Part shown: piece after piece, positions 51,970-59,468 of the stretch | Layout of the letters: each line of letters begins with the position of its first letter | Numbering within the stretch: position 1 is the stretch's first letter | Assembly (NCBI RefSeq): GCF_012273655.1 | Contig: NZ_JAAWWP010000013.1 | Span: 62,001-126,000, forward strand | Reading direction: 5' to 3' | Origin: Streptomyces physcomitrii | GTDB taxonomy: Bacteria; Actinomycetota; Actinomycetes; Streptomycetales; Streptomycetaceae | Length of the DNA stretch: 64,000 nt | Made by a program: the position numbers and the translations under genes | Notes under the pieces: model-generated | What the model was told of the DNA's origin: nothing | Seen by the model: the letters and a program-made list of their open reading frames with translations, nothing else | Database searches by the model: none

Positions 51970-53328
51970 ATGCCGAGCCATCCGATCGCAGAGACGGTCG
52001 CCACACTGATGCCCCGTGCCAGGACGGAGCTGGCGGAACTGGTGGCCTTCAAGTCGGTGGCGGACTTCGACCGGTTCCCGAGGAGCGAGAGCGAGCGCGC
52101 CGCCCGCTGGGTCGGCGACGCCTTGCGCGCCGAGGGCTTCCAGGACGTGGAGATCCTGGACACGCCGGACGGCACCCAGTCGGTGTACGGCCTGCTGCCC
52201 GGCCCCGAGGGCGCGCCGACGGTCCTGCTCTACGCCCACTACGACGTGCAGCCCCCGCTCGACGAGGCCGCCTGGACGACGCCGCCCTTCACCCTGACCG
52301 ACCGCGAGGGCCGCTGGTACGGGCGCGGCGCGGCCGACTGCAAGGGCGGGCTGATCATGCATCTCACCGCCCTGCGCGCCCTCAAGGCGAACGGCGGTGT
52401 CCCGGTCTCGGTGAAGATCATCGTCGAGGGCTCCGAGGAGCAGGGCACCGGCGGCCTGGAGCGCTACGCGGAGCAGCACCCCGAACTGCTGCGCGCGGAC
52501 ACCGTGGTGATCGGCGACACCGGCAACTTCCGGGTGGGCGTGCCGACCGTGACCGCCACGCTGCGCGGGATGACCCTGGTCCGCGTCCAGATCGACACCC
52601 TCGCGGGCAATCTGCACTCCGGGCAGTTCGGCGGGGCGGCACCGGACGCGCTGGCCGCCCTCATCCGGGTACTGGACTCGCTGCGGGCCCCGGACGGCTC
52701 GACCCGCGTGGACGGACTCACCGACCAGGAGACCTGGGAGGGGCTGGACTACACGGACGAGGACTTCCGCTCCGATGCCCGGGTCCTCGACGGGGTCGAG
52801 CTGATCGGCTCCGGCTCGGTCGCCGAACGGCTGTGGTCGCGGTACGCGGTGACCGTGCTCGGCATCGACAGCCCCTCGGTCGCCGGGGCCACCCCCTCGG
52901 TCCACGCGAACGCGGCGGCGCTGGTGAGCCTGCGGGTGCCGCCGGGCGGTGACGCCACCGAGGCCACCAAACTCCTGAGGGCCCATCTGGAGGCGCACAC
53001 CCCCTGGGGCGCCCGGGTGCGGAGCGAACAGGTCGGCCAGGGGCAGGCCTTCCGCGCCGACACCAGCGGCCCCGGCTACACCGCCATGGCCCGGGCGATG
53101 GCGGTCGCCTACCCCGGCCAGGAGATGCAGATCGCCGGTCAGGGCGGCTCGATCCCGCTCTGCAACACCCTCGCCTCGCTCTACCCGGAGGCGGAGATCC
53201 TCCTCATCGGCCTGAGCGAGCCCTCGGCCAGCATCCACGCGGTCGACGAGAGCGTCTCGCCCGAGGAGTTGGAGCGGATGTCGGTGGCCGAGGCCGTCTT
53301 CCTCCGCGACTACGCGACCCGCGACTGA
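51970..53328 (+). CDS. M20 family metallopeptidase (dipeptidase type)
   Basis: 452 residues. The metal site is built from H in YAHYDVQP, the shared Asp in RGAADCKGG, Glu-Glu in EGSEEQGTG, and the late His in SIHAVDE. A lid domain (about residues 195-330) with LAGNLHSGQFGG matches M20 dipeptidases of the CNDP/PepV-like group. Cytoplasmic, without a signal peptide. ATG at 51970. It is divergent from the geranylgeranyl-reductase-like gene. Confidence 0.92.
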   Translation: MPSHPIAETVATLMPRARTELAELVAFKSVADFDRFPRSESERAARWVGDALRAEGFQDVEILDTPDGTQSVYGLLPGPEGAPTVLLYAHYDVQPPLDEAAWTTPPFTLTDREGRWYGRGAADCKGGLIMHLTALRALKANGGVPVSVKIIVEGSEEQGTGGLERYAEQHPELLRADTVVIGDTGNFRVGVPTVTATLRGMTLVRVQIDTLAGNLHSGQFGGAAPDALAALIRVLDSLRAPDGSTRVDGLTDQETWEGLDYTDEDFRSDARVLDGVELIGSGSVAERLWSRYAVTVLGIDSPSVAGATPSVHANAAALVSLRVPPGGDATEATKLLRAHLEAHTPWGARVRSEQVGQGQAFRADTSGPGYTAMARAMAVAYPGQEMQIAGQGGSIPLCNTLASLYPEAEILLIGLSEPSASIHAVDESVSPEELERMSVAEAVFLRDYATRD

Positions 53329-53362
53329 CCCGCCCTCCCCTTCACAGCGGGCACCCTTCCCC

Positions 53363-53420
53363 CGAACCCGGCCTCGCCGCACGGCAGTTGACCCTGCCGC
53401 CGCCCGCGAGGCCGGGTTCG
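53363..53420 (+). terminator. Nested terminator after the M20 gene
   Basis: CGAACCCGGCCTCGC (53363-53377) pairs perfectly with GCGAGGCCGGGTTCG (53406-53420), and a smaller GGCAG/CTGCC hairpin lies inside. It starts 35 bases after the stop. Confidence 0.75.
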
Positions 53421-53467
53421 GCGCATGTACGCACCGGTCCCCGCCCCACGGCGAGAAGCATCCGCCC

Positions 53468-53505
53468 GTAGACAGTGTCTACCTCCCCCTGGTAGACACT
53501 GTCCA
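53468..53505 (+). promoter_or_regulatory. TetR operator pair overlapping a leaderless promoter
   Basis: GTAGACAGTGTCTAC at 53468-53482 is a perfect 7-1-7 palindrome, and GTAGACACTGTCCA at 53492-53505 is a near copy. TAGACA in the first and TAGACA in the second, 18 bases apart, fit -35 and -10 boxes, placing the mRNA start at the ATG at 53505. No ribosome binding site is visible. Confidence 0.7.
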
Positions 53506-54194
53506 TGCCCGACACCCCAGCCGCGCCCCGGCTCCAACTCCCGTCCTCGGACACCCCGTTACGAGAACGCCTCATCGACGCCGGGGCCGCGCTCGTGGCC
53601 AGGGAGGGCAGTGCCTCGGTGGGGCTGCGCGAGATCGCGCGGGAGGCGGGGGTCTCGCACGGCGCCCCGCGCCGCCACTTCCCCACGCACCACGCGCTGC
53701 TCTCCGCCGTCGCCCGCCGCGGCTTCGCGGACCTGACCGCCCGCTTCACCGCGGCCACCCGGGCCACCGACCCGCCACGCACCCGACTCCTCTCCCTGGG
53801 CCGGGAGTACGTGCACTTCGCGCAGGAGCAGCCGGGCATGTTCGAGCTGATGTTCCGTCATGATCTGCTGGACAGCACCCAGTACGGCACGGGGCAGGAC
53901 GCGCCGGCCCCGCCCCGGCTCCGCGAGTCGACGCTCCCGCTCTTCACCGGTGTCGTACAACTCCTCACCGCACACCGCGAGTTGCTGCCCGCCGCCCAAC
54001 GCCCGGGACTTGCACCGGAGTTGGCCGCCGCCGCACTCTGGTCGGGACTGCACGGGCTGGCCCGGCTGTGGTCCGCGGGCAGCCTGCCGCTGGCCCTGGA
54101 CGGCAGCCGGGGCCAGGAGACCGGGGCACCGGACCGGCTCGACGAACTGCTCGCCGCCGTCCTGGACGCGTACGCGCCCCCGGCGGCCCGGTGA
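53505..54194 (+). CDS. TetR family transcriptional regulator
   Basis: 229 residues. The TetR helix-turn-helix covers residues 18-64 (LREIAREAGVSHGAPRRHFPTHHALLSAV); the ligand-binding domain follows, with a TetR_C_33-like pattern. It probably represses its own operon through the palindromes upstream. Its stop overlaps the GTG of the MFS gene by four bases (GTGA), so both are on one transcript. ATG at 53505 appears to be the first base of the mRNA. The inducer is unknown and is probably the transporter substrate. Confidence 0.93.
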   Translation: MPDTPAAPRLQLPSSDTPLRERLIDAGAALVAREGSASVGLREIAREAGVSHGAPRRHFPTHHALLSAVARRGFADLTARFTAATRATDPPRTRLLSLGREYVHFAQEQPGMFELMFRHDLLDSTQYGTGQDAPAPPRLRESTLPLFTGVVQLLTAHRELLPAAQRPGLAPELAAAALWSGLHGLARLWSAGSLPLALDGSRGQETGAPDRLDELLAAVLDAYAPPAAR

Positions 54195-55651
54195 CCACCG
54201 CCGGGCAGCAGCGGCTCGCCCTGTCGGTCAGCTGCGCCGGGGCGATGTTCGTCGCCCTGGACGGCACGGTCCTGATGGTGGCGCAGCCGCGTCTCGCCGA
54301 GGACCTCGGGGCGAGCCTGGACCAGGTCCAGTGGAGCAGCACCGGCTATCTGCTCGCCGTGGCCGCCCTCCTGGTGACCGCCGGGCGCCTCGGCGACCGC
54401 TACGGGCACCCCCGGCTGCTGCTGCTCGGACTGCTCGGCTTCGGCGCCGCCTCGGCCGGGATCGCGCTGGCGCCGGGCATCGGCTGGGTGGTGGGACTGC
54501 GCTGCCTGCAGGGCGTCTTCGGGGCGCTGCTCCAGCCGGCCACCCTGGCGGTGCTGCGGCTCAGCCACCCGCCGGAGAGGCTGGGCGGTGCGGTGGCCGT
54601 GCGGACCAGCGCCATCGGGCTGGCGGCCGCCGCCGGGCCGCTGCTCGGCGGTGTACTGGCCGCCCGGCTCGGCTGGCGGGCGGTCTTCCTGGTCAATGTC
54701 CCGGTGGCCTTCGCCGTCGCGGCGCTCACCCTCGCCCTCCGGCTGCCCGAACCGCCGAGGGACAGGCGGCCCCGACTCGGCCTCGGCGGCGCCCTGTTGC
54801 TGGGCGCCGCGCTGGCGGGGCTGACCCACACCCTGGTCGGCGTCCCCGTGCACGGCTGGAACTCCGCGCCCACACTGGCGAGTTCGGCCGCCACCGCGCT
54901 GCTCGGCGCGCTCTTCGCCGGACACCAGCGCCGTGCCGCCGAGCCCTTCCTCCCCTCCGCCGTCCTGCGCTCGCGCGCGGTGGCGGCCTCGACCGCCCTG
55001 CTGCTGCTCGCCTCGGCCGCCCTGTTCGGGACGCTGTTCACCTGCACCTTCGTCCTTCAGGACGTCCTCGGACTCGACCCGCTGGGCGCCGCGCTGCGCG
55101 TCCTCCCGCTGACCGCCCTGATGGTCCTCCAGGCCCCGGTGGCGGCCGGGCTGGTACGCCGGTACGGGGCGCGCGCCACCGCGGCGGGCGGGGTGCTCCT
55201 GCTGGCGCTCGGTGCCGGGGCCCTGTCGCGGACCGCCGCGGACCAGGGCTGGGCCGGGAGCGGCCTGGCCTACGCCGCCCTCGGCGCCGGTTTCGCCACC
55301 GTGCTGGTCACCGCCACCGGGACCGTGGTGGGCGACGCGCCCCCGGCCCACGCCGGCGTGGTCGGCGGCCTCAAGCAGACCGCGATGAACACCGGCCCCC
55401 TGCTCGGCATCGCCCTGGCCACCGACACCCTGCTCCTCGCCTCCCCCGCGGGCCGCGCCCTCCCCGGGGCGGACGGCGGCGCCTCAGCCGCCGGGGCCGG
55501 GGCGACGCTCCTGCTGCTCGGCGCGGTCGCCCTGCTCGGGCTCGTCCCCGCCCTGCTGCTGCCCGCCCGCCCCGGGCGCCGCGCCGGGGCGGACCCGGCA
55601 CCCGGCCCCGTACCGCGGCGTCAGTCCAGCGGGACGCCGTCCTCCAGGTAG
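54191..55651 (+). CDS. MFS transporter, DHA2-like drug efflux
   Basis: 486 residues with about 14 predicted membrane segments. Motif A appears as AGRLGDRYGHPRLL, motif D1-like as FVALDGTVLMVAQPRLA, and motif C-like GPLLGGVLAARLGWR. GTG at 54191 overlaps the tetR stop. The last 31 bases overlap the convergent Nudix-fusion gene, coding a polar tail (PVPRRQSSGTPSSR) that has no obvious function. Probable exporter of an antibiotic or toxic metabolite. Confidence 0.92.
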   Translation: MTTAGQQRLALSVSCAGAMFVALDGTVLMVAQPRLAEDLGASLDQVQWSSTGYLLAVAALLVTAGRLGDRYGHPRLLLLGLLGFGAASAGIALAPGIGWVVGLRCLQGVFGALLQPATLAVLRLSHPPERLGGAVAVRTSAIGLAAAAGPLLGGVLAARLGWRAVFLVNVPVAFAVAALTLALRLPEPPRDRRPRLGLGGALLLGAALAGLTHTLVGVPVHGWNSAPTLASSAATALLGALFAGHQRRAAEPFLPSAVLRSRAVAASTALLLLASAALFGTLFTCTFVLQDVLGLDPLGAALRVLPLTALMVLQAPVAAGLVRRYGARATAAGGVLLLALGAGALSRTAADQGWAGSGLAYAALGAGFATVLVTATGTVVGDAPPAHAGVVGGLKQTAMNTGPLLGIALATDTLLLASPAGRALPGADGGASAAGAGATLLLLGAVALLGLVPALLLPARPGRRAGADPAPGPVPRRQSSGTPSSR

Positions 55652-56628
55652 CGCACCGCGCCCTCGGCCCGGGCCCGCAGCGCCCAGCGCAGCCGGATGA
55701 AGCGCACCGGCGGCAGCAGGGCCTCGGCCTCCTCCTCGGTCACAAAGCGCCAGTCGCGCAACTCACCGCCGGGCAGGGTCACTTGGCGCCCCTCGGCGAC
55801 CCGGCCGCCGTCGAAGAGGAGCCGGATGCCGCCGTGGCCGGGCGGGGCGGGTCGCTCCCAGTCGACCACCAGGAGCCGCGGCCTGCCCTCCAGGGCGAGC
55901 CCGGTCTCCTCGGCCACCTCCCGCACGGCGGCCAGCGCGGGCGACTCCCCGGTCTCGACGACCCCGCCCGGGAACTCCCAGCCCGCCTTGTACGTCGGGT
56001 CCACCAGGAGCACCCGGTCCCGCGCGTCGAAGAGCAGCACCCCCGAGGCGAGCGTCTGGCTGCGCGGCTCGGGCGTCTGCACGATGTCGGTGACGGGCGC
56101 CGCGCCCCCGGCGACCGCCTCGGCGATCCGGACGGCGGTCTCGTGGGGGGTGAGGGCGCTGTTGTCGATGAGGCAGGCGTCCGCGGCGAGCCAGCCGGAC
56201 AGTGCCGAGCGGTACAGCTCCCGGTCGGTGTCGGCCTGTTGGGGACCCTCCTCGGCGCCCTCCGCGCGGGCTGCCTCCGCCCGTGCCCGCAGGATCGTTT
56301 CCCCAGGTGCGAGGGCCAGATGCCGGACGCCGATGCGCCGTGCGGCGAGGGCGCCGAAGATCTCGTCGCGGTGCTCCTGGCGGAGCAGGCCGAGGGGGAC
56401 CACGAGGACTCCGCCCACCTCCGCGTGCAGCGCCGCGATCGCCTCCACGGTCAGCCGCCGCCAGATGGCGGGCCCGCCCGCCCGCGCCCGTTCGGGCGGC
56501 AGCAGCCGGGCCGGCGCGCCGCGGACCGCCTCGGGATCGAAGAGTGTGCTGTTCGGGATCAGTTCGATCAGCTCGCGCGCGGCGGACCGCTTGCCCGCGC
56601 CGAACGCACCGTTGATCCAGACGATCAC
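55621..56628 (-). CDS. P-loop (TmrB-like) / Nudix hydrolase fusion
   Basis: 335 residues. Residues 1-180 resemble TmrB-like P-loop proteins: MIVWINGAFGAGKRS, with Arg14 where a Ser/Thr is normal after the Walker A Lys. Residues about 190-320 form a Nudix domain with the box GGVVETGESPALAAVREVAEE, intact at the metal site. GTG start at 56628. The fusion may couple phosphorylation or binding of a nucleotide-like molecule to its hydrolysis. The altered Walker A suggests reduced ATP use. Confidence 0.85.
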   Translation of the reverse strand: MIVWINGAFGAGKRSAARELIELIPNSTLFDPEAVRGAPARLLPPERARAGGPAIWRRLTVEAIAALHAEVGGVLVVPLGLLRQEHRDEIFGALAARRIGVRHLALAPGETILRARAEAARAEGAEEGPQQADTDRELYRSALSGWLAADACLIDNSALTPHETAVRIAEAVAGGAAPVTDIVQTPEPRSQTLASGVLLFDARDRVLLVDPTYKAGWEFPGGVVETGESPALAAVREVAEETGLALEGRPRLLVVDWERPAPPGHGGIRLLFDGGRVAEGRQVTLPGGELRDWRFVTEEEAEALLPPVRFIRLRWALRARAEGAVRYLEDGVPLD

Positions 56629-56927
56629 GGTTCCCCCTCTGCTGTTGGCCTCCTGAGGCTTGCCCGCAACACCGCTCCCCGAAAACCCGGTCGCCCTCCG
56701 GCAAGAGCCCCGAGTGTGCCCGGGGCCGTCAAGGGCGACCCCGGCCCTTCACACCATCGTGTGGCGCTCTGTACCGGGAAGGCGTACACCGCCCGCCCGC
56801 GCCGCCCGGCTCCCCTACCGTGACCGGCACAACGCTCCGTACATCCGGCCACCCGTGCGCCTGGCCACGGGTCCCGTTCGATGCCGCCCGCCGCGTCCGC
56901 GGCGGGCGACGGGCATGGGGGAGTTTC

Positions 56928-57326
56928 ATGCAGCAGGGGGATCAACTCGTCCTCGTCGCACAGGACCCGGAGGCCACTCCGAGGGTCCACCACCGCGAGG
57001 GCTTCACCGTGGTCGAACTCCACGGCGAGCTCGACATTCTCGCCTTCCATCACACCGCGCCGCTCCTCGACGCCCTGAGCGGCGAGCAGGCCCCCGCGAT
57101 CGTCGTGGACCTGCACCGCACCACCTTCTGCGACTGCTCGGGCCTCGGCCTGCTCGCCCGTACGAGCAGACGCGCGGCCGAGCACGGCGGCCGGGTCCTG
57201 CTGGTCTGCACGCACCCTCTGCAACGGCGGATCCTCGCTCTCACCGGACTCGACCGGAGCCTGCCGCCGCACACCACCCTCGACGAGGCGCTGGCGGCGG
57301 CCGCGGCAGCACCGGTCAGCCGATGA
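56928..57326 (+). CDS. STAS domain protein (anti-sigma-factor-antagonist-like)
   Basis: 132 residues, a single STAS domain: VVELHGELDILAF, the helix AFHHTAPLLDALS, and the loop TFCDCSGLGLLAR. In SpoIIAA/RsbV the Ser after the loop Asp is phosphorylated; here that position is Cys70, followed by Ser71. ATG at 56928 with GGGGGAG 5 bases upstream. Convergent with the ROK kinase gene, overlapping by 11 bases. Partner kinase and sigma factor unknown. Confidence 0.88.
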   Translation: MQQGDQLVLVAQDPEATPRVHHREGFTVVELHGELDILAFHHTAPLLDALSGEQAPAIVVDLHRTTFCDCSGLGLLARTSRRAAEHGGRVLLVCTHPLQRRILALTGLDRSLPPHTTLDEALAAAAAAPVSR

Positions 57327-58269
57327 CGCTCGCCTCGCGCGGCGCACCGCCGAGCGCCGCGGCGGCCGCGCCGACCAGTCCGGCGTCCGTCCCCATCCGG
57401 GCGGGGGCGACACTCAGTCCGCGTACGAAGGACAGGGTGGCGTACTCCTGAAGTGCCGTCCGCAGCGGTCCGAAGAGGACCTCGCCGGACTTCGCCACTC
57501 CCCCGCCGATCACGGCGATGTCGATCTCCACCAGGGTCGCCGTCGCCGCGATCCCGGCGGCCAGCGCCCGCGCCGCCCGCACGAAGGAGGCGGCGGCGAC
57601 CGGGTCCCCGGCCTCGGCCGCGGCGGCCACCGCGGCGGCGGTGGGCTCGGCGTCCCCGGCGGGCCGCCAGCCCTCGGCCAGCGCGCGCCGCGTGATGTTC
57701 GGCCCGCTCGCGATCCGCTCCACACAGCCGCGCGCCCCGCAGGGGCAGGGGTCGCCGTCGAGGTCCACGCTGATGTGGCCGATGTGCCCCGCGTTGCCGG
57801 TGGGGCCCGAGTGCAGCGCCCCGCCGAGGACCAGCCCGCCGCCGACACCGGTGGAGACCACCATGCACAGGGCGTTGTCATGCCCCTTGGCGGCGCCCTG
57901 CCAGTGCTCCGCGGCGGCGATGGCCACCCCGTCGCCGACCAGCTCCACGGGCAGCGCCCCGGTCAGTTGCCGTACGCCGTCCACCAGGGGAAAGCCGCGC
58001 CAGCCGGGGATGTTGACCGGGCTCACCGTCCCCGCGGAGGCGTCCACCGGACCCGCGCTGCCGATGCCGATCGCCCGTACCGCGGGCCACAGCACCGAGG
58101 AGGTCAGCTCGGCGAGCACCGCCTCGACGGCACGCATCACCGACTCGCCGCTCTCCTGGGCCGGGGTGGGCCGCTGCCCGCGCAGCACGATGCGCCCACT
58201 GCTGTCGACCAGAGCTCCGGCGATCTTGGTCCCGCCGATGTCGAGCGCGGCGACGAGGTCGGTGTGCAT
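57316..58269 (-). CDS. ROK family sugar kinase (glucokinase-like)
   Basis: 317 residues. The phosphate loop is LDIGGTKIAGAL (about residues 9-20), the second loop STGVGGG, the sugar-binding GNAGHIGH and the zinc site CPCGARGC. Unlike the ROK regulator at 40001 it has no DNA-binding domain, so it is an enzyme. It phosphorylates glucose, N-acetylglucosamine or a related sugar. ATG at 58269, with GGGAG upstream. It is divergent from a LacI gene across a perfect operator. Confidence 0.93.
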   Translation of the reverse strand: MHTDLVAALDIGGTKIAGALVDSSGRIVLRGQRPTPAQESGESVMRAVEAVLAELTSSVLWPAVRAIGIGSAGPVDASAGTVSPVNIPGWRGFPLVDGVRQLTGALPVELVGDGVAIAAAEHWQGAAKGHDNALCMVVSTGVGGGLVLGGALHSGPTGNAGHIGHISVDLDGDPCPCGARGCVERIASGPNITRRALAEGWRPAGDAEPTAAAVAAAAEAGDPVAAASFVRAARALAAGIAATATLVEIDIAVIGGGVAKSGEVLFGPLRTALQEYATLSFVRGLSVAPARMGTDAGLVGAAAAALGGAPREASVIG

Positions 58270-58334
58270 CAGTGTGAGTTCTCCCTGAGGAAAAGAGCAG
58301 GCCTTGAGTCTGCAACAGACAGTCTCCCCCACTC

Positions 58335-58361
58335 TTGACAACGTTGTCCAGGCTCTATGCT
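58335..58361 (+). promoter_or_regulatory. LacI-type operator overlapping a -35 box
   Basis: GACAACGTTGTC at 58337-58348 is a perfect 12-base palindrome with the CG centre typical of LacI-family sites. It overlaps TTGACA (58335-58340); TATGCT at 58356-58361 could be the -10 box, 15 bases downstream. It lies between the divergent ROK kinase and LacI genes. Confidence 0.8.
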
Positions 58362-58406
58362 CAAACCCACATCCTCACACCGATACCGACGACAGGACAG
58401 TACACC

Positions 58407-59444
58407 GTGGTCGAGACCAATCGACGGGCAGAGAACCGCTACGGAAACCGGCCCACGATGAAGGATGTGGCCGCCCGGGCGGGGGTCGGGCTCAAGACGG
58501 TCTCGCGGGTGGTCAACGGCGAGTCGGGAGTCACCGCCGACACCGAGCGGCGGGTCCAGGAGGCGATCGAGGCGCTCGGCTTCCGGCGCAACGACAGCGC
58601 CCGGGTGCTGCGCAAGGGCCGCACCTCCAGCATCGGCCTGGTCCTGGAGGATCTCGCGGACCCCTTCTACGGCCCGCTCAGCCGCGCGGTGGAGGAGGTC
58701 GCCCGCGCCCACGGCGCCCTGCTCATCAACGGTTCCAGCGCCGAAGACCCGGACCGCGAGCAGGAGTTGGCGCTCGCCCTGTGCGCACGGCGGGTGGACG
58801 GTCTGGTGATCATCCCGGCCGGGGACGACCACCGCTATCTGGAGCCCGAGCTGCGGGCCGGGGTCGCCACCGTCTTCGTCGACCGCCCCGCGGGGGGCAT
58901 CGACGCCGATGTGGTGCTCTCCGACAACTACGGCGGCTCCTACACCGGCACCGCCCACCTCATCGCCCACGGCCACCGCCGGATCGGCTTCATCGGCGAC
59001 CAGGTCGGAATCCACACCGCCGCCGAGCGGCTGCGCGGCTACCAGGCGGCGATGGAGGACGCCGGGCTCCCCGTGCACGAGAGCTGGGTCTCCTCCGGGG
59101 ACACCCACCCGGAGCGGGTCCGCAAGGCCGCCGAGTCGATGCTCACCGGCAGCGAGCCGGTGACCGCCCTCTTCGCGGGCAACAACCGGGTGACGGTGAC
59201 CGCCGTGCGGGTGCTCGCCGGACCCGGGCACCACGCGGCGCTGGTCGGCTTCGACGACTTCGAGCTGGCCGATCTGCTCAGCCCCGCCGTCACGGTGGTC
59301 GCCCAGGACTCCGCCCAGATAGGGCGCACCGCGGCCGAGCGGCTCTTCCGCCGTCTCGGGGGCACCCCTCTGGAGGCGGAGCGCATCGAGCTTCCGGTGC
59401 GCCTGATCGCCCGCGGCTCCGGCGAACTGCCGCCCGCGGGCTGA
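58407..59444 (+). CDS. LacI family transcriptional regulator
   Basis: 345 residues. The LacI helix-turn-helix and hinge are at about residues 17-70 (TMKDVAARAGVGLKTVSRVVNGE), followed by the periplasmic-binding-protein-like sensor (IGLVLEDLADPFYGPL, VGFDDFELADLLSP). GTG at 58407 with AGGACAG upstream. The divergent ROK kinase and the shared operator suggest that it controls that sugar-kinase gene and itself in response to a sugar. Confidence 0.93.
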   Translation: MVETNRRAENRYGNRPTMKDVAARAGVGLKTVSRVVNGESGVTADTERRVQEAIEALGFRRNDSARVLRKGRTSSIGLVLEDLADPFYGPLSRAVEEVARAHGALLINGSSAEDPDREQELALALCARRVDGLVIIPAGDDHRYLEPELRAGVATVFVDRPAGGIDADVVLSDNYGGSYTGTAHLIAHGHRRIGFIGDQVGIHTAAERLRGYQAAMEDAGLPVHESWVSSGDTHPERVRKAAESMLTGSEPVTALFAGNNRVTVTAVRVLAGPGHHAALVGFDDFELADLLSPAVTVVAQDSAQIGRTAAERLFRRLGGTPLEAERIELPVRLIARGSGELPPAG

Positions 59445-59468
59445 GGCGCCGACGCTCCGGGGTGCCCG

